DNA from: Siphonodentalium dalli
Taxonomy: Eukaryota > Mollusca > Scaphopoda > Gadilida > Siphonodentaliidae
Reading direction: 5' to 3'
DNA: 64,000 nucleotides
Assembly: GCA_032622095.1 (NCBI GenBank)
Contig: CP136063.1
Location: forward strand, 272,237,426 to 272,301,425
Each line of letters starts with the position of its first letter. Within the stretch, counting starts at the first letter, position 1. Of this stretch, positions 1 through 11,500 are shown one piece after another. A program made the translations under genes and the position numbers. A model generated the notes under the pieces. The model was not told the origin of the DNA, ran no database searches, and saw nothing but the letters and a program-made list of their open reading frames with translations.

Positions 1-2220
1 TTAGTATATGCATGGTATGTTACAAATAAAGATAGTTCATTGTTAGTCTTATTTCTGGTATGTTACAAATAAAGAGCGTTAATTGTTAGTCTATTCCTGG
101 TTTGTTACAAATAAATAACGCTCATTGTTATATAGTCTATTCTTGGTATGTTTCAAATAAAGAGCGTTCATTGTTAGTCTATTCCTGGTATGTTACAAAT
201 AAAGAGCATTCATTGTTATTCTATTCCTGGTATGTTACAAATAACGAGCGTTCATTGCTAGTCTATTCCCGTTATGTTACAAATAAAGAGCGTTCACTGT
301 TAGACTATTACTGGCATGTTACAAATAAAGAGCGTTCATTGTTTGTATTATTCCTGGTATGTTACAAATAAAGAACGCTCATTTTTAGTCTATTCCTGGT
401 ATGTTACAAATAAAGAACGTTCATTTTTAGTCTATCCCTGGTATGTTACAAATAAAGAGCGTTCATTGTTAGTCTATTCCTGGTATGTTACAAATAAAAT
501 GCGTTCATTGTTAGTCTATTCCTGGTATGTTACACATAAAGAGCGTTCATTGCTAATCTATTCCTGTTATGTTACAAATTACGTGCGTTCATTGCTAGAC
601 TTATTCGTGGTATGTAACCAACACAGAGCGTTCATTGTTAGTCTTACTTTTGGTATGTTACAAATAAAGATCGTTCATTGCTAGTCTTATTCCTGGTATG
701 TTACAAATAAAGAGCGTTCATTGTTCGTCTATTCATGGTATGTAACCAACAAAGAACGTCCATTGTTAGTCTTATTCATGGTATGTTACAAATAAAGAGC
801 GTTCACTGTTAGTCACCTCCTGGTAAATAACCAATAATGAGCGTTCATTGTTAGTCTATTCCTGGTATGTTACAAATAAAGATCATTCATTGTTAGTCGT
901 ATTCCTGGTATGTTACAAATAAAGAGCGTTCATTGTTAGTCTATCCCTGGTATGTTACAAATAAACAGCGTTTATTGTTAGTCTATTCCTGGTATGTAGC
1001 CAACAAAGAACTTTCATTGTTAGTCTTATTCCTATTATGTTACACATTAAGAGCGTTCATTGTTAGTCTATTCATTGTTTGTTACCAATAAAGACCGTTC
1101 ATTGTTAGTCTTAGTCATGTTATGTTACAAATAAAGATTGTCTCTTGTTAGTATATTCATGGTATGTTACAAATAAAGATAGTTCATTGTTAGTCTTATT
1201 CCTGGTATGTTACAAATCAAGAGCGTTCATTGTTAGTCTTACACATTGTATGTTGAAAATAACGAGCGTTCATTGTTAGTCTATTCCTGGTTTGTTACAA
1301 ATAAATAACGCTCATTGTTATATAGTCTATTCTTGGTATGTTTCAAATAAAGAGCGTTCATTGTTAGTCTATTCCTGGTATGTTACAAATAAAGAGCATT
1401 CATTGTTATTCTATTCCTGGTATGTTACAAATAACGAGCGTTCATTGCTAGTCTATTCCCGTTATGTTACAAATAAAGAGCGTTCATTGTTAGACTATTA
1501 CTGGTATGTTACACATAAAGAGCGTTCATTGTTTGTATTATTCCTGGTATGTTACAAATAAAGAACGCGCATTGTTAGTCTATTCCTGGTATGTTACAAA
1601 TAAAGAACGTTCATTTTTAGTCTATCCCTGGTATGTTACAATAAAGAGCGTCATTGTTAGTCTATTCCTGGTATGTTACAAATAAAGAGCGTTCATTGTT
1701 ATTCTATTCCTGGTATGTTACAATTAAAGAGCGTTCATTGTTAGTCTATTCATGGTATGTTACAAATAAAGAACGTCCATTGTTATTCTTATTCATGGTA
1801 TGTTACAGATAAAGAGCGTTCATTGTTAGTCTTATTCCTGGTATGATACACATAAAAAGCGTTCATTGTTAGTCTACTCATTGTATGTTACCAATAAAGA
1901 CCGTTCAGTGTTAGTCTTAGTCATGTTATGTTACAAATTAAGAGCGTTCATTGTTAGTATATTCATGGTATGTTACAAATAAAGATCGTTCATTGTTAGT
2001 CTTATTCCTGGTATGTTACAAATAAAGAGCGTTCAATGTTAGTCTTACTCATTGTATGTTAAAAATAAAGACCGTTCATTGTTAGTCTTAGTCATGGTAT
2101 GTTAGAAATGAAGAGCTTTCCTTGTTAGTATATTCATTGTATGTTACAAATAAAGATCGTTCATTGTTAGTCTTATTCCTGGTATGTTACACATAAAGAG
2201 CGTTCATTGTTATTCTATTC
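1..2220 (+). repeat. HOR blocks A-C-B, first copy (cut by the window start)
   Basis: This stretch matches 7848-10067 at an offset of 7847 bp with only scattered base changes (for example C/T near 681 and 8528). Block A (from about 102) and block B (from about 1292) both begin with a marker monomer holding a 4 bp TATA insertion (GTTATATAGTC) and a TTTCAAATAAAG variant. Block C between them carries the divergent monomer GTCACCTCCTGGTAAATAACC at 811-831. Block B carries a 40 bp monomer with two 1 bp deletions (ACAATAAAGAGCGTCATTG near 1640). The block ends at an off-register junction near 2220. No gene is seen. Confidence 0.9.
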
Positions 2221-3320
2221 ATTGCTAGTCTTATTCCTGGTATGTAACCAACACAGAACGTCCATTGTTAGTCTTATTCATGGTATGTTACAAATAAAGA
2301 GCGTTCATTGCTAGTCTTATTCCTGGTATGTTACAAATAAATAGCGTTCATTGTTAGTCTATTCCTGGTATGTTACAAATAAAGAGCGTTCATTGTTAGT
2401 CTATTCCTGGTATGTTAAAAATAAAGAGCGTTCATTGCTAGTCTTATTCCTGGTATGGGTATGTTACAAATAAAGAGCGTTCATTGCTAGTCTTATTCCT
2501 GGTATGTTACAAATAAATAGCGTTCATTGTTAGTCTATTCCTTGTATGTTACAAATAAAGAGCGTTCATTGTTAGTCTATTCCTGGTATGTTACAAATAA
2601 AGAGCGTTCATTGCTAGTCTTATTCCTGGTATATAACCAACAAAGAGCGTTCATTGTTAGTCTTACTCCTGGTATGTTACGAATAAATAGCGTTCATTGT
2701 TAGTCTATTCCTGGTATGTTACAAATAAAGTGCGTTCATTGCTAGTCTTATTCCTGGTAGTCTTATTCCTGGTATGTTACAAATAAAGAACGCTCATTGT
2801 TAGTCTATTCCTGGTATGTTACAAATAAAGAACGTCCATTGTTAGTCTTAATCCTGGTATGTTACAAATAAAGAACGTTCATTGCTAGTCTTATTCCTGG
2901 TATGTTACAAATAAGGAACGTCCATTGTTAGTATATTCCTGGTATGTTACAAATAAAGAGCATTCATTGTTAGTCTTACTCCTGGTATGTTACAAATAAA
3001 GAGCGCTCATTGTTAGTCTTATTCCTGGTATGTTACAAATAAAGAGCGTTCATTGTTAGTCTTATTCCTGGTATGTTACAAATAAAGAGCGTTCATTGTT
3101 AGTTTATTCCTGGTATGTTACAGATAAGGAACGCCCATTGTTAGTCTTATTCCTGGTATGTTACAAATAAAGAGCGTTCATTGTTAGTCTTATTCCTGGT
3201 ATGTTACAAATAAAGAGCGTTCATTGTTAGTTTATTCCTGGTATGTTACAAATAAGGAACGCCCATTGTTAGTCTTATTCCTGGTATGTTACAAATAAAG
3301 AGCGTTCATTGTTAGTCTAA
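2221..3320 (+). repeat. Left flank of island 1
   Basis: These monomers precede every island in the same order. Markers are a stutter GGTATGGGTATG near 2452-2465, TATATAACCAACAAAGAGCG near 2629, a 15 bp short monomer near 2759, and GGAACGTCC then GGAACGCCC variants closer to the island. The same series leads into islands 2 to 7. The last stretch is the 128 bp tandem pair listed separately. Nothing coding is seen. Confidence 0.9.
3013..3268 (+). repeat. 128 bp three-monomer tandem, two copies, next to island 1
   Basis: Two 128 bp units (43+43+42 bp) repeat exactly in register, with a partial third unit running into the island at 3321. The third monomer of each unit is marked by AGTTTATTCC and GGAACGCCC. 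The first unit has CAGATAAGG and the second CAAATAAGG. Confidence 0.93.
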
Positions 3321-3690
3321 TCTGCAAGGCCAGTGTCTAGTTGAAACATTCAAAAACATATATTCTTGAACTTTATTAACGCATGCCAAACTACTAGTGT
3401 TAGCGCTGCCACTTGACAAATTTGCTGATGGAAAAAATAATTCAAATTTGGCAAAAACAAAATTCCCGGTGAAATTAAGCCTCTGCGTGGTCTTTCCTCC
3501 ACCCGTAAAATTGACAACGTCGTGTGTGGCCTTGCGGCTGGAACGACGATAAACCCTAACAAACAAACAAACATAGCAAATCCTCTTGTGATGCGCCCTT
3601 CTGATAAGGCAACCCTTCTATCGTGTTATTGTTTGATTATTGGTGTATTATGTGGTGATAAACTAGAGATGCGAATATAATTATTAACTA
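3321..3690. repeat. Non-satellite island, copy 1 (370 bp)
   Basis: Non-monomer sequence interrupts a monomer between GTTAGTCTAA and CTCATGGAATG. CTA lies immediately beside both ends (3317-3319 and 3688-3690), compatible with a 2-3 bp target duplication. No terminal inverted repeats are visible. The part at about 3485-3574, read on the - strand, runs from an AAAC-type tetranucleotide tract (TTTG on that strand) through GGGTTTATCGTCGTTCC to GGTGGAGGAAAGACC. From memory this order resembles a dispersed repeat common in bivalve genomes. CGTCGT at 3518-3523 and ACGACG at 3543-3548 form an inverted repeat. Copy 1 has one AAAC unit fewer than the others and GATGGAAAAAAT where the rest have GATGGCAAAAAT. 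Overlapping open frames on the - strand (74-84 codons) occur in two frames at once and shift with the tetranucleotide count, so I do not call a gene. Confidence 0.9.
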
Positions 3691-5341
3691 CTCATGGAAT
3701 GTTACAAATAAAGAGCGTTCATTGCTAGTATTATTCCTGGTATGTAACCAACAAAGAACGTCCATTGTTAGTCTTATGCATTGTATGCTACAAGTAAGGA
3801 ACGTTCATTGCTAGTCTTAATCCTGGTATGGAACCAACAAAGAACGTCCATTGTTAGTCTTATTCATGGTATGTTAAAAATAAAGAGCGTTCATTGCTAG
3901 TCTTATTCTTGGTATGTAACCAACAAAGAACGTCCATTGTTAGTCTTATTCATTGTATGTTACAAATAAAGAGCGTTCCTTGCTAGTCTTATTCCTGGTA
4001 TGTAATCAACAAAGAATGTCCACTGCTAGTCTTACTCCTGGTATGCTACAAATAAAAAGAGTTCATTGTTAGTCTTATTCCAGGAATGTAACCAACAAAG
4101 AACGTCCATGGTTAGTCTTATTCATGGTATGTTACAAATAAAGAGCGTTCATTGCTAGTCTTATTCCTGGTATGTAACCAACAAAGAACGTCCATTGTTA
4201 GTCTTATTCATGGTATGTTACACATAAAGAGCGTTCATTGCTAGTCTTATTCCTGGTATGTTACAAATAAAGAGCGTTCATTGTTAGTCTATTCCTGGTA
4301 TGTTACAAATAAAAAACGCTCATTGTTAGTCTATTCCTGGTAAGTTACAAATAAAGAACGCTCATTGTTAGTCTATTCCTGGTATGTTACAAATAAAGAG
4401 CGTTCATTGTTAGTCTATTCCTGGTATGTTACAAATAAAGAACGCTCATTGTTCGTCTATTCCTGGTATGTTACAAATAAAGAGGGTTCATCGTTAGTCT
4501 ATTCCTGGTTTGTTACAAATAAAGAACGCTCATTGTTAGTCTATTACTGGTATGTTACAAATAAAGGGCGTTCATCGTTAGTCTATTCCTGGTATGTTAC
4601 AAATAAAGAACGATCATCGTTTGTCTATTCCTGGTATGTTACAAATAAAGAACACTCATTGTTAGTCTATTCCTGGTATGTTATAAATAAAGAGTGTTCA
4701 TTGTTAGTCTATTCCTGATATATTACACATAAAGAACGCTCATTGTTAGTCTTACTCCTGGTATGTTACATATAAGGAACGCACATTGTTAGTCTTACTC
4801 CTGGTATGTTACAAATAAAGAGCGTTCATTGCTAGTCTATTCCTGTTATGTTACAAATAAAGAGCGTTCATTGTTAGTCTTACTCCTGGTATGTTACAAA
4901 TAAAGAAAGCTCATTGTTAGTCTATTCCTGGTATGTTATAAATAAAGAGCGTTCATTGTTAGTCTTACTCCTGGTATGTTACCAATAAAGAACGCTTATT
5001 ATTGGTATATTCCTGGTATGTTACAAATAAAGAGCGTTCGATGTTAGTCTTACTCATTGTATATTAAAAATAAAGACCGTTCATTGTTAGTCTTAGTCAT
5101 GGTATGTTAGAAATAAAGAGCGCGCATTGTTAGTCTATTCCTGGTATGTTATAAATACAGAGCGTTCATTGTTAGTCTTACTCCTGGTATGTTACCAATA
5201 AAGAACGCTCATTGTTAGTCTATTCATGGTATGTTGCAAATAAAGAGCGTTCATTGTTAGTCTATTCCTGGTATGTTACAAATAAAGAACGCTCATTGTT
5301 AGTCTTATTCCTGGTATGTTACAAATAAAGAGCGTTCATTG
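3691..5341 (+). repeat. Right flank of island 1: dimer zone, then 42 bp run, then mixed zone
   Basis: From 3691 to about 4245 two monomer types alternate as an 86 bp dimer: TGTTACAAATAAAGAGCGTTC followed by TGTAACCAACAAAGAACGTCC. From about 4275 to 4720 nearly all monomers are 42 bp, so one frame stays open for 117 codons. After that 42 and 43 bp monomers are mixed, with markers TACATATAAGGAACGCAC (near 4769) and GCTTATTATTGG (near 4993). The same order follows island 2 at an offset of 21971 bp. It also reappears without an island from about 12,859 (offset 8118). No gene is seen. Confidence 0.88.
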
Positions 5342-7847
5342 TTCGTCTATTCATGGTATGTAACCAACAAAGAACGTCCATTGTTAGTCTTATTCATGGT
5401 ATGTTACAAATAAAGAGCGTTCACTGTTAGTCACCTCCTGGTAAATAACCAATAATGAGCGTTCATTGTTAGTCTATTCCTGGTATGTTACAAATAAAGA
5501 TCATTCATTGTTAGTCGTATTCCTGGTATGTTACAAATAAAGAGCGTTCATTGTTAGTCTATCCCTGGTATGTTACAAATAAACAGCGTTTATTGTTAGT
5601 CTATTCCTGGTATGTAGCCAACAAAGAACTTTCATTGTTAGTCTTATTCCTATTATGTTACACATTAAGAGCGTTCAATGTTAGTCTATTCATTGTTTGT
5701 TACCAATAAAGACCGTTCATTGTTAGTCTTAGTCATGTTATGTTACAAATAAAGATTGTCTCTTGTTAGTATATTCATGGTATGTTACAAATAAAGATAG
5801 TTCATTGTTAGTCTTATTCCTGGTATGTTACAAATCAAGAGCGTTCATTGTTAGTCTTACACATTGTATGTTGAAAATAAAGAGCGTTCATTGTTAGTAT
5901 ATTCCTGGTTTGTTACAAATAAATAACGCTCATTGTTATATAGTCTATTCTTGGTATGTTTCAAATAAAGAGCGTTCATTGTTAGTCTATTCCTGGTATG
6001 TTACAAATAAAGAGCATTCATTGTTATTCTATTCCTGGTATGTTACAAATAACGAGCGTTCATTGCTAGTCTATTCCCGTTATGTTACAAATAAAGAGCG
6101 TTCATTGTTAGACTATTACTGGTATGTTACACATAAAGAGCGTTCATTGTTTGTATTATTCCTGGTATGTTACAAATAAAGAACGCGCATTGTTAGTCTA
6201 TTCCTGGTATGTTACAAATAAAGAACGTTCATTTTTAGTCTATCCCTGGTATGTTACAATAAAGAGCGTCATTGTTAGTCTATTCCTGGTATGTTACAAA
6301 TAAAGAGCGTTCATTGTTATTCTATTCCTGGTATGTTACAATTAAAGAGCGTTCATTGTTAGTCTATTCATGGTATGTTACAAATAAAGAACGTCCATTG
6401 TTATTCTTATTCATGGTATGTTACAGATAAAGAGCGTTCATTGTTAGTCTTATTCCTGGTATGATACACATAAAAAGCGTTCATTGTTAGTCTACTCATT
6501 GTATGTTACCAATAAAGACCGTTCAGTGTTAGTCTTAGTCATGTTATGTTACAAATTAAGAGCGTTCATTGTTAGTATATTCATGGTATGTTACAAATAA
6601 AGATCGTTCATTGTTAGTCTTATTCCTGGTATGTTACAAATAAAGAGCGTTCAATGTTAGTCTTACTCATTGTATGTTAAAAATAAAGACCGTTCATTGT
6701 TAGTCTTAGTCATGGTATGTTAGAAATGAAGAGCTTTCCTTGTTAGTATATTCATTGTATGTTACAAATAAAGATCGTTCATTGTTAGTCTTATTCCTGG
6801 TATGTTACACATAAAGAGCGTTCATTGTTATTCTATTCCTGGTATGTTACAATTAAAGAGCGTTCATTGTTAGTCTACTCATGGTATGTTACAAATAAAG
6901 AACGTCCATTGTTATTCTTATTCATGGTATGTTACAGATAAAGAGCGTTCATTGTTAGTCTTATTCCTGGTACGATACACATAAAAAGCGTTCATTGTTA
7001 GTCTACTCATTGTATGTTACCAATAAAGACCGTTCAGTGTTAGTCTTAGTCATGGTATGTTACAAATTAAGAGCGTTCATTGTTAGTATATTCATGGTAT
7101 GTTACAAATAAAGATCGTTCATTGTTAGTCTTATTCCTGGTATGTTACAAATAAAGAGCGTTCAATGTTAGTCTTACTCATTGAATGTTAAAAATAAAGA
7201 CCGTTCATTGTTAGTCTTAGTCATGGTATGTTAGAAATGAAGAGCTTTCCCTGTTAGTATATTCATTGTATGTTACAAATAAAGATCGTTCATTGTTAGT
7301 CTTATTCCTGGTATGTTACACATAAAGAGCGTTCATTGTTAGTCTACTCATTGTATGTTACCAATAAAGACTGTTCATTGTTAGTCTTAGTCATGGTATG
7401 TTACAAATAAAGAGCGTTCATTGTTAGTCTATTCATGGTATGTAACCAACAAAGAACGTCCATTGTTAGTCTTATTCATGGTATGTTACAAATAAAGAGC
7501 GTTCACTGTTAGTCACCTCCTGGTAAATAACCAATACTGACCGTTCATTGTTAGTCTATTCCTGGTATGTTACCAATACAGATCATTCATTGTTAGTCGT
7601 ATTCCTGGTATGTTACAAATAAAGAGCGTTCATTGTTAGTCTATTCCTGGTATGTTACAAATAAAGAGCGTTTATTGTTAGTATATTCCTGGTATGTAGC
7701 CAACAAAGAACTTTCATTGTTAGTCTTATTCCTAGTATGTTACACATTAAGAGCGTTCATTGTTAGTCTATTCATTGTTTGTTACCAATAAAGACCGTGC
7801 ATTGTTAGTCTTAGTCATGGTATATTACAAATAAATATTGTCTCTTG
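5342..7847 (+). repeat. HOR blocks C-B with a 511 bp internal duplication
   Basis: 5342 onward repeats 724 onward at an offset of 4618 bp, through the CACCTCC marker monomer (5429) and block B (5910). Within the B tail, a segment of 12 monomers is duplicated in tandem with a 511 bp offset (GTCTATTCATGG at 6362, GTCTACTCATGG at 6873). The same 511 bp pair occurs at about 9.59, 14.5 and 18.3 kb but is single at 28.4, 43.0, 48.2, 51.7 and 60.9 kb. No gene is seen. Confidence 0.88.
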
Positions 7848-8519
7848 TTAGTATATGCATGGTATGTTACAAATAAAGATAGTTCATTGTTAGTCTTATT
7901 TCTGGTATGTTACAAATAAAGAGCGTTAATTGTTAGTCTATTCCTGGTTTGTTACAAATAAATAACGCTCATTGTTATATAGTCTATTCTTGGTATGTTT
8001 CAAATAAAGAGCGTTCATTGTTAGTCTATTCCTGGTATGTTACAAATAAAGAGCATTCATTGTTATTCTATTCCTGGTATGTTACAAATAACGAGCGTTC
8101 ATTGCTAGTCTATTCCCGTTATGTTACAAATAAAGAGCGTTCACTGTTAGACTATTACTGTCATGTTACAAATAAAGAGCGTTCATTGTTTGTATTATTC
8201 CTGGTATGTTACAAATAAAGAACGCTCATTTTTAGTCTATTCCTGGTATGTTACAAATAAAGAACGTTCATTTTTAGTCTATCCCTGGTATGTTACAAAT
8301 AAAGAGCGTTCATTGTTAGTCTATTCCTGGTATGTTACAAATAAAATGCGTTCATTGTTAGTCTATTCCTGGTATGTTACACATAAAGAGCGTTCATTGC
8401 TAATCTATTCCTGTTATGTTACAAATTACGTGCGTTCATTGCTAGACTTATTCGTGGTATGTAACCAACACAGAGCGTTCATTGTTAGTCTTACTTTTGG
8501 TATGTTACAAATAAAGATC
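7848..8519 (+). repeat. HOR block A, second copy
   Basis: Repeats 1-672 at an offset of 7847 bp. Further copies start near 11077, 15966 and 19806. Block A markers are the TATA-insertion monomer, AAAATGCGTTC and CAAATTACGTGCG. No gene is seen. Confidence 0.9.
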
Positions 8520-11500
8520 GTTCATTGTTAGTCTTATTCCTGGTATGTTACAAATAAAGAGCGTTCATTGTTCGTCTATTCATGGTATGTAACCAACAAA
8601 GAACGTCCATTGTTAGTCTTATTCATGGTATGTTACAAATAAAGAGCGTTCACTGTTAGTCACCTCCTGGTAAATAACCAATAATGAGCGTTCATTGTTA
8701 GTCTATTCCTGGTATGTTACAAATAAAGATCATTCATTGTTAGTCGTATTCCTGGTATGTTACAAATAAAGAGCGTTCATTGTTAGTCTATCCCTGGTAT
8801 GTTACAAATAAACAGCGTTTATTGTTAGTCTATTCCTGGTATGTAGCCAACAAAGAACTTTCATTGTTAGTCTTATTCCTATTATGTTACACATTAAGAG
8901 CGTTCATTGTTAGTCTATTCATTGTTTGTTACCAATAAAGACCGTTCATTGTTAGTCTTAGTCATGTTATGTTACAGATAAAGATTGTCTCTTGTTAGTA
9001 TATTCATGGTATGTTACAAATAAAGATAGTTCATTGTTAGTCTTATTCCTGGTATGTTACAAATCAAGAGCGTTCATTGTTAGTCTTACACATTGTATGT
9101 TGAAAATAAAGAGCGTTCATTGTTAGTCTATTCCTGGTTTGTTACAAATAAATAACGCTCATTGTTATATAGTCTATTCTTGGTATGTTTCAAATAAAGA
9201 GCGTTCATTGTTAGTCTATTCCTGGTATGTTACAAATAAAGAGCATTCATTGTTATTCTATTCCTGGTATGTTACAAATAACGAGCGTTCATTGCTAGTC
9301 TATTCCCGTTATGTTACAAATAAAGAGCGTTCATTGTTAGACTATTACTGGTATGTTACACATAAAGAGCGTTCATTGTTTGTATTATTCCTGGTATGTT
9401 ACAAATAAAGAACGCGCATTGTTAGTCTATTCCTGGTATGTTACAAATAAAGAACGTTCATTTTTAGTCTATCCCTGGTATGTTACAATAAAGAGCGTCA
9501 TTGTTATTCTATTCCTGGTATGTTACAAATAAAGAGCGTTCATTGTTATTCTATTCCTGGTATGTTACAATTAAAGAGCGTTCATTGTTAGTCTATTCAT
9601 GGTATGTTACAAATAAAGAACGTCCATTGTTATTCTTATTCATGGTATGTTACAGATAAAGAGCGTTAATTGTTAGTCTTATTCCTGGTATGATACACAT
9701 AAAAAGCGTTCATTGTTAGTCTACTCATTGTATGTTACCAATAAAGACCGTTCAGTGTTAGTCTTAGTCATGTTATGTTACAAATTAAGAGCGTTCATTG
9801 TTAGTATATTCATGGTATGTTACAAATAAAGATCGTTCATTGTTAGTCTTATTCCTGGTATGTTACAAATAAAGAGCGTTCAATGTTAGTCTTACTCATT
9901 GTATGTTAAAAATAAAGACCGTTCATTGTTAGTCTTAGTCATGGTATGTTAGAAATGAAGAGCTTTCCTTGTTAGTATATTCATTGTATGTTACAAATAA
10001 AGATCGTTCATTGTTAGTCTTATTCCTGGTATGTTACACATAAAGAGCGTTCATTGTTATTCTATTCCTGGTATGTTACAATTAAAGAGCGTTCATTGTT
10101 AGTCTACTCATGGTATGTTACAAATAAAGAACGTCCATTGTTATTCTTATTCATGATATGTTACAGATAAAGAGCGTTCATTGTTAGTCTTATTCCTGGT
10201 ACGATACACATAAAAAGCGTTCATTGTTAGTCTACTCATTGTATGTTACCAATAAAGACCGTTCAGTGTTAGTCTTAGTCATGGTATGTTACAAATTAAG
10301 AGCGTTCATTGTTAGTATATTCATGGTATGTTACAAATAAAGATCGTTCATTGTTAGTCTTATTCCTGGTATGTTACAAATAAAGAGCGTTCAATGTTAG
10401 TCTTACTCATTGTATGTTAAAAATAAAGACCGTTCATTGTTAGTCTTAGTCATGGTATGTTAGAAATGAAGAGCTTTCCCTGTTAGTATATTCATTGTAT
10501 GTTACAAATAAAGATCGTTCATTGTTAGTCTTATTCCTGGTATGTTACACATAAAGAGCGTTCATTGGTAGTCTACTCATTGTATGTTACCAATAAAGAC
10601 TGTTCATTGTTAGTCTTAGTCATGGTATGTTACAAATAAAGAGCGTTCATTGTTAGTCTATTCATGGTATGTAACCAACAAAGAACGTCCATTGTTAGTC
10701 TTATTCATGGTATGTTACAAATAAAGAGCGTTCACTGTTAGTCACCTCCTGGTAAATAACCAATACTGACCGTTCATTGTTAGTCTATTCCTGGTATGTT
10801 ACCAATACAGATCATTCATTGTTAGTCGTATTCCTGGTATGTTACAAATAAAGAGCGTTCATTGTTAGTCTATTCCTGGTATGTTACAAATAAAGAGCGT
10901 TTATTGTTAGTATATTCCTGGTATGTAGCCAACAAAGAACTTTCATTGTTAGTCTTATTCCTAGTATGTTACACATTAAGAGCGTTCATTGTTAGTCTAT
11001 TCATTGTTTGTTACCAATAAAGACCGTGCATTGTTAGTCTTAGTCATGGTATATTACAAATAAATATTGTCTCTTGTTAGTATATGCATGGTATGTTACA
11101 AATAAAGATAGTTCATTGTTAGTCTTATTTCTGGTATGTTACAAATAAAGAGCGTTAATTGTTAGTCTATTCCTGGTTTGTTACAAATAAATAACGCTCA
11201 TTGTTATATAGTCTATTCTTGGTATGTTTCAAATAAAGAGCGTTCATTGTTAGTCTATTCCTGGTATGTTACAAATAAAGAGCATTCATTGTTATTCTAT
11301 TCCTGGTATGTTACAAATAACGAGCGTTCATTGCTAGTCTATTCCCGTTATGTTACAAATAAAGAGCGTTCACTGTTAGACTATTACTGGCATGTTACAA
11401 ATAAAGAGCGTTCATTGTTTGTATTATTCCTGGTATGTTACAAATAAAGAACGCTCATTTTTAGTCTATTCCTGGTATGTTACAAATAAAGAACGTTCAT

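Noticed and set aside
3312-3574. Minus-strand open frames of 74-92 codons across the islands
   Set aside because: Two frames of the same DNA are open at once. Their starts move with the AAAC repeat count, one ends in satellite sequence, and no protein family is recognisable. They look like chance frames in a relic repeat.
3550-3574. Telomere-like CCCTAA in the island
   Set aside because: Only one CCCTAA occurs, followed by AAAC units. There is no telomeric tandem.
3321-3690. DNA transposon with terminal inverted repeats, or a tRNA-derived SINE with pol III boxes
   Set aside because: The island ends (ATCTGCAAGG and ATTATTAACTA) are not inverted copies of each other, and I saw no A-box and B-box pair. 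The element class stays open.
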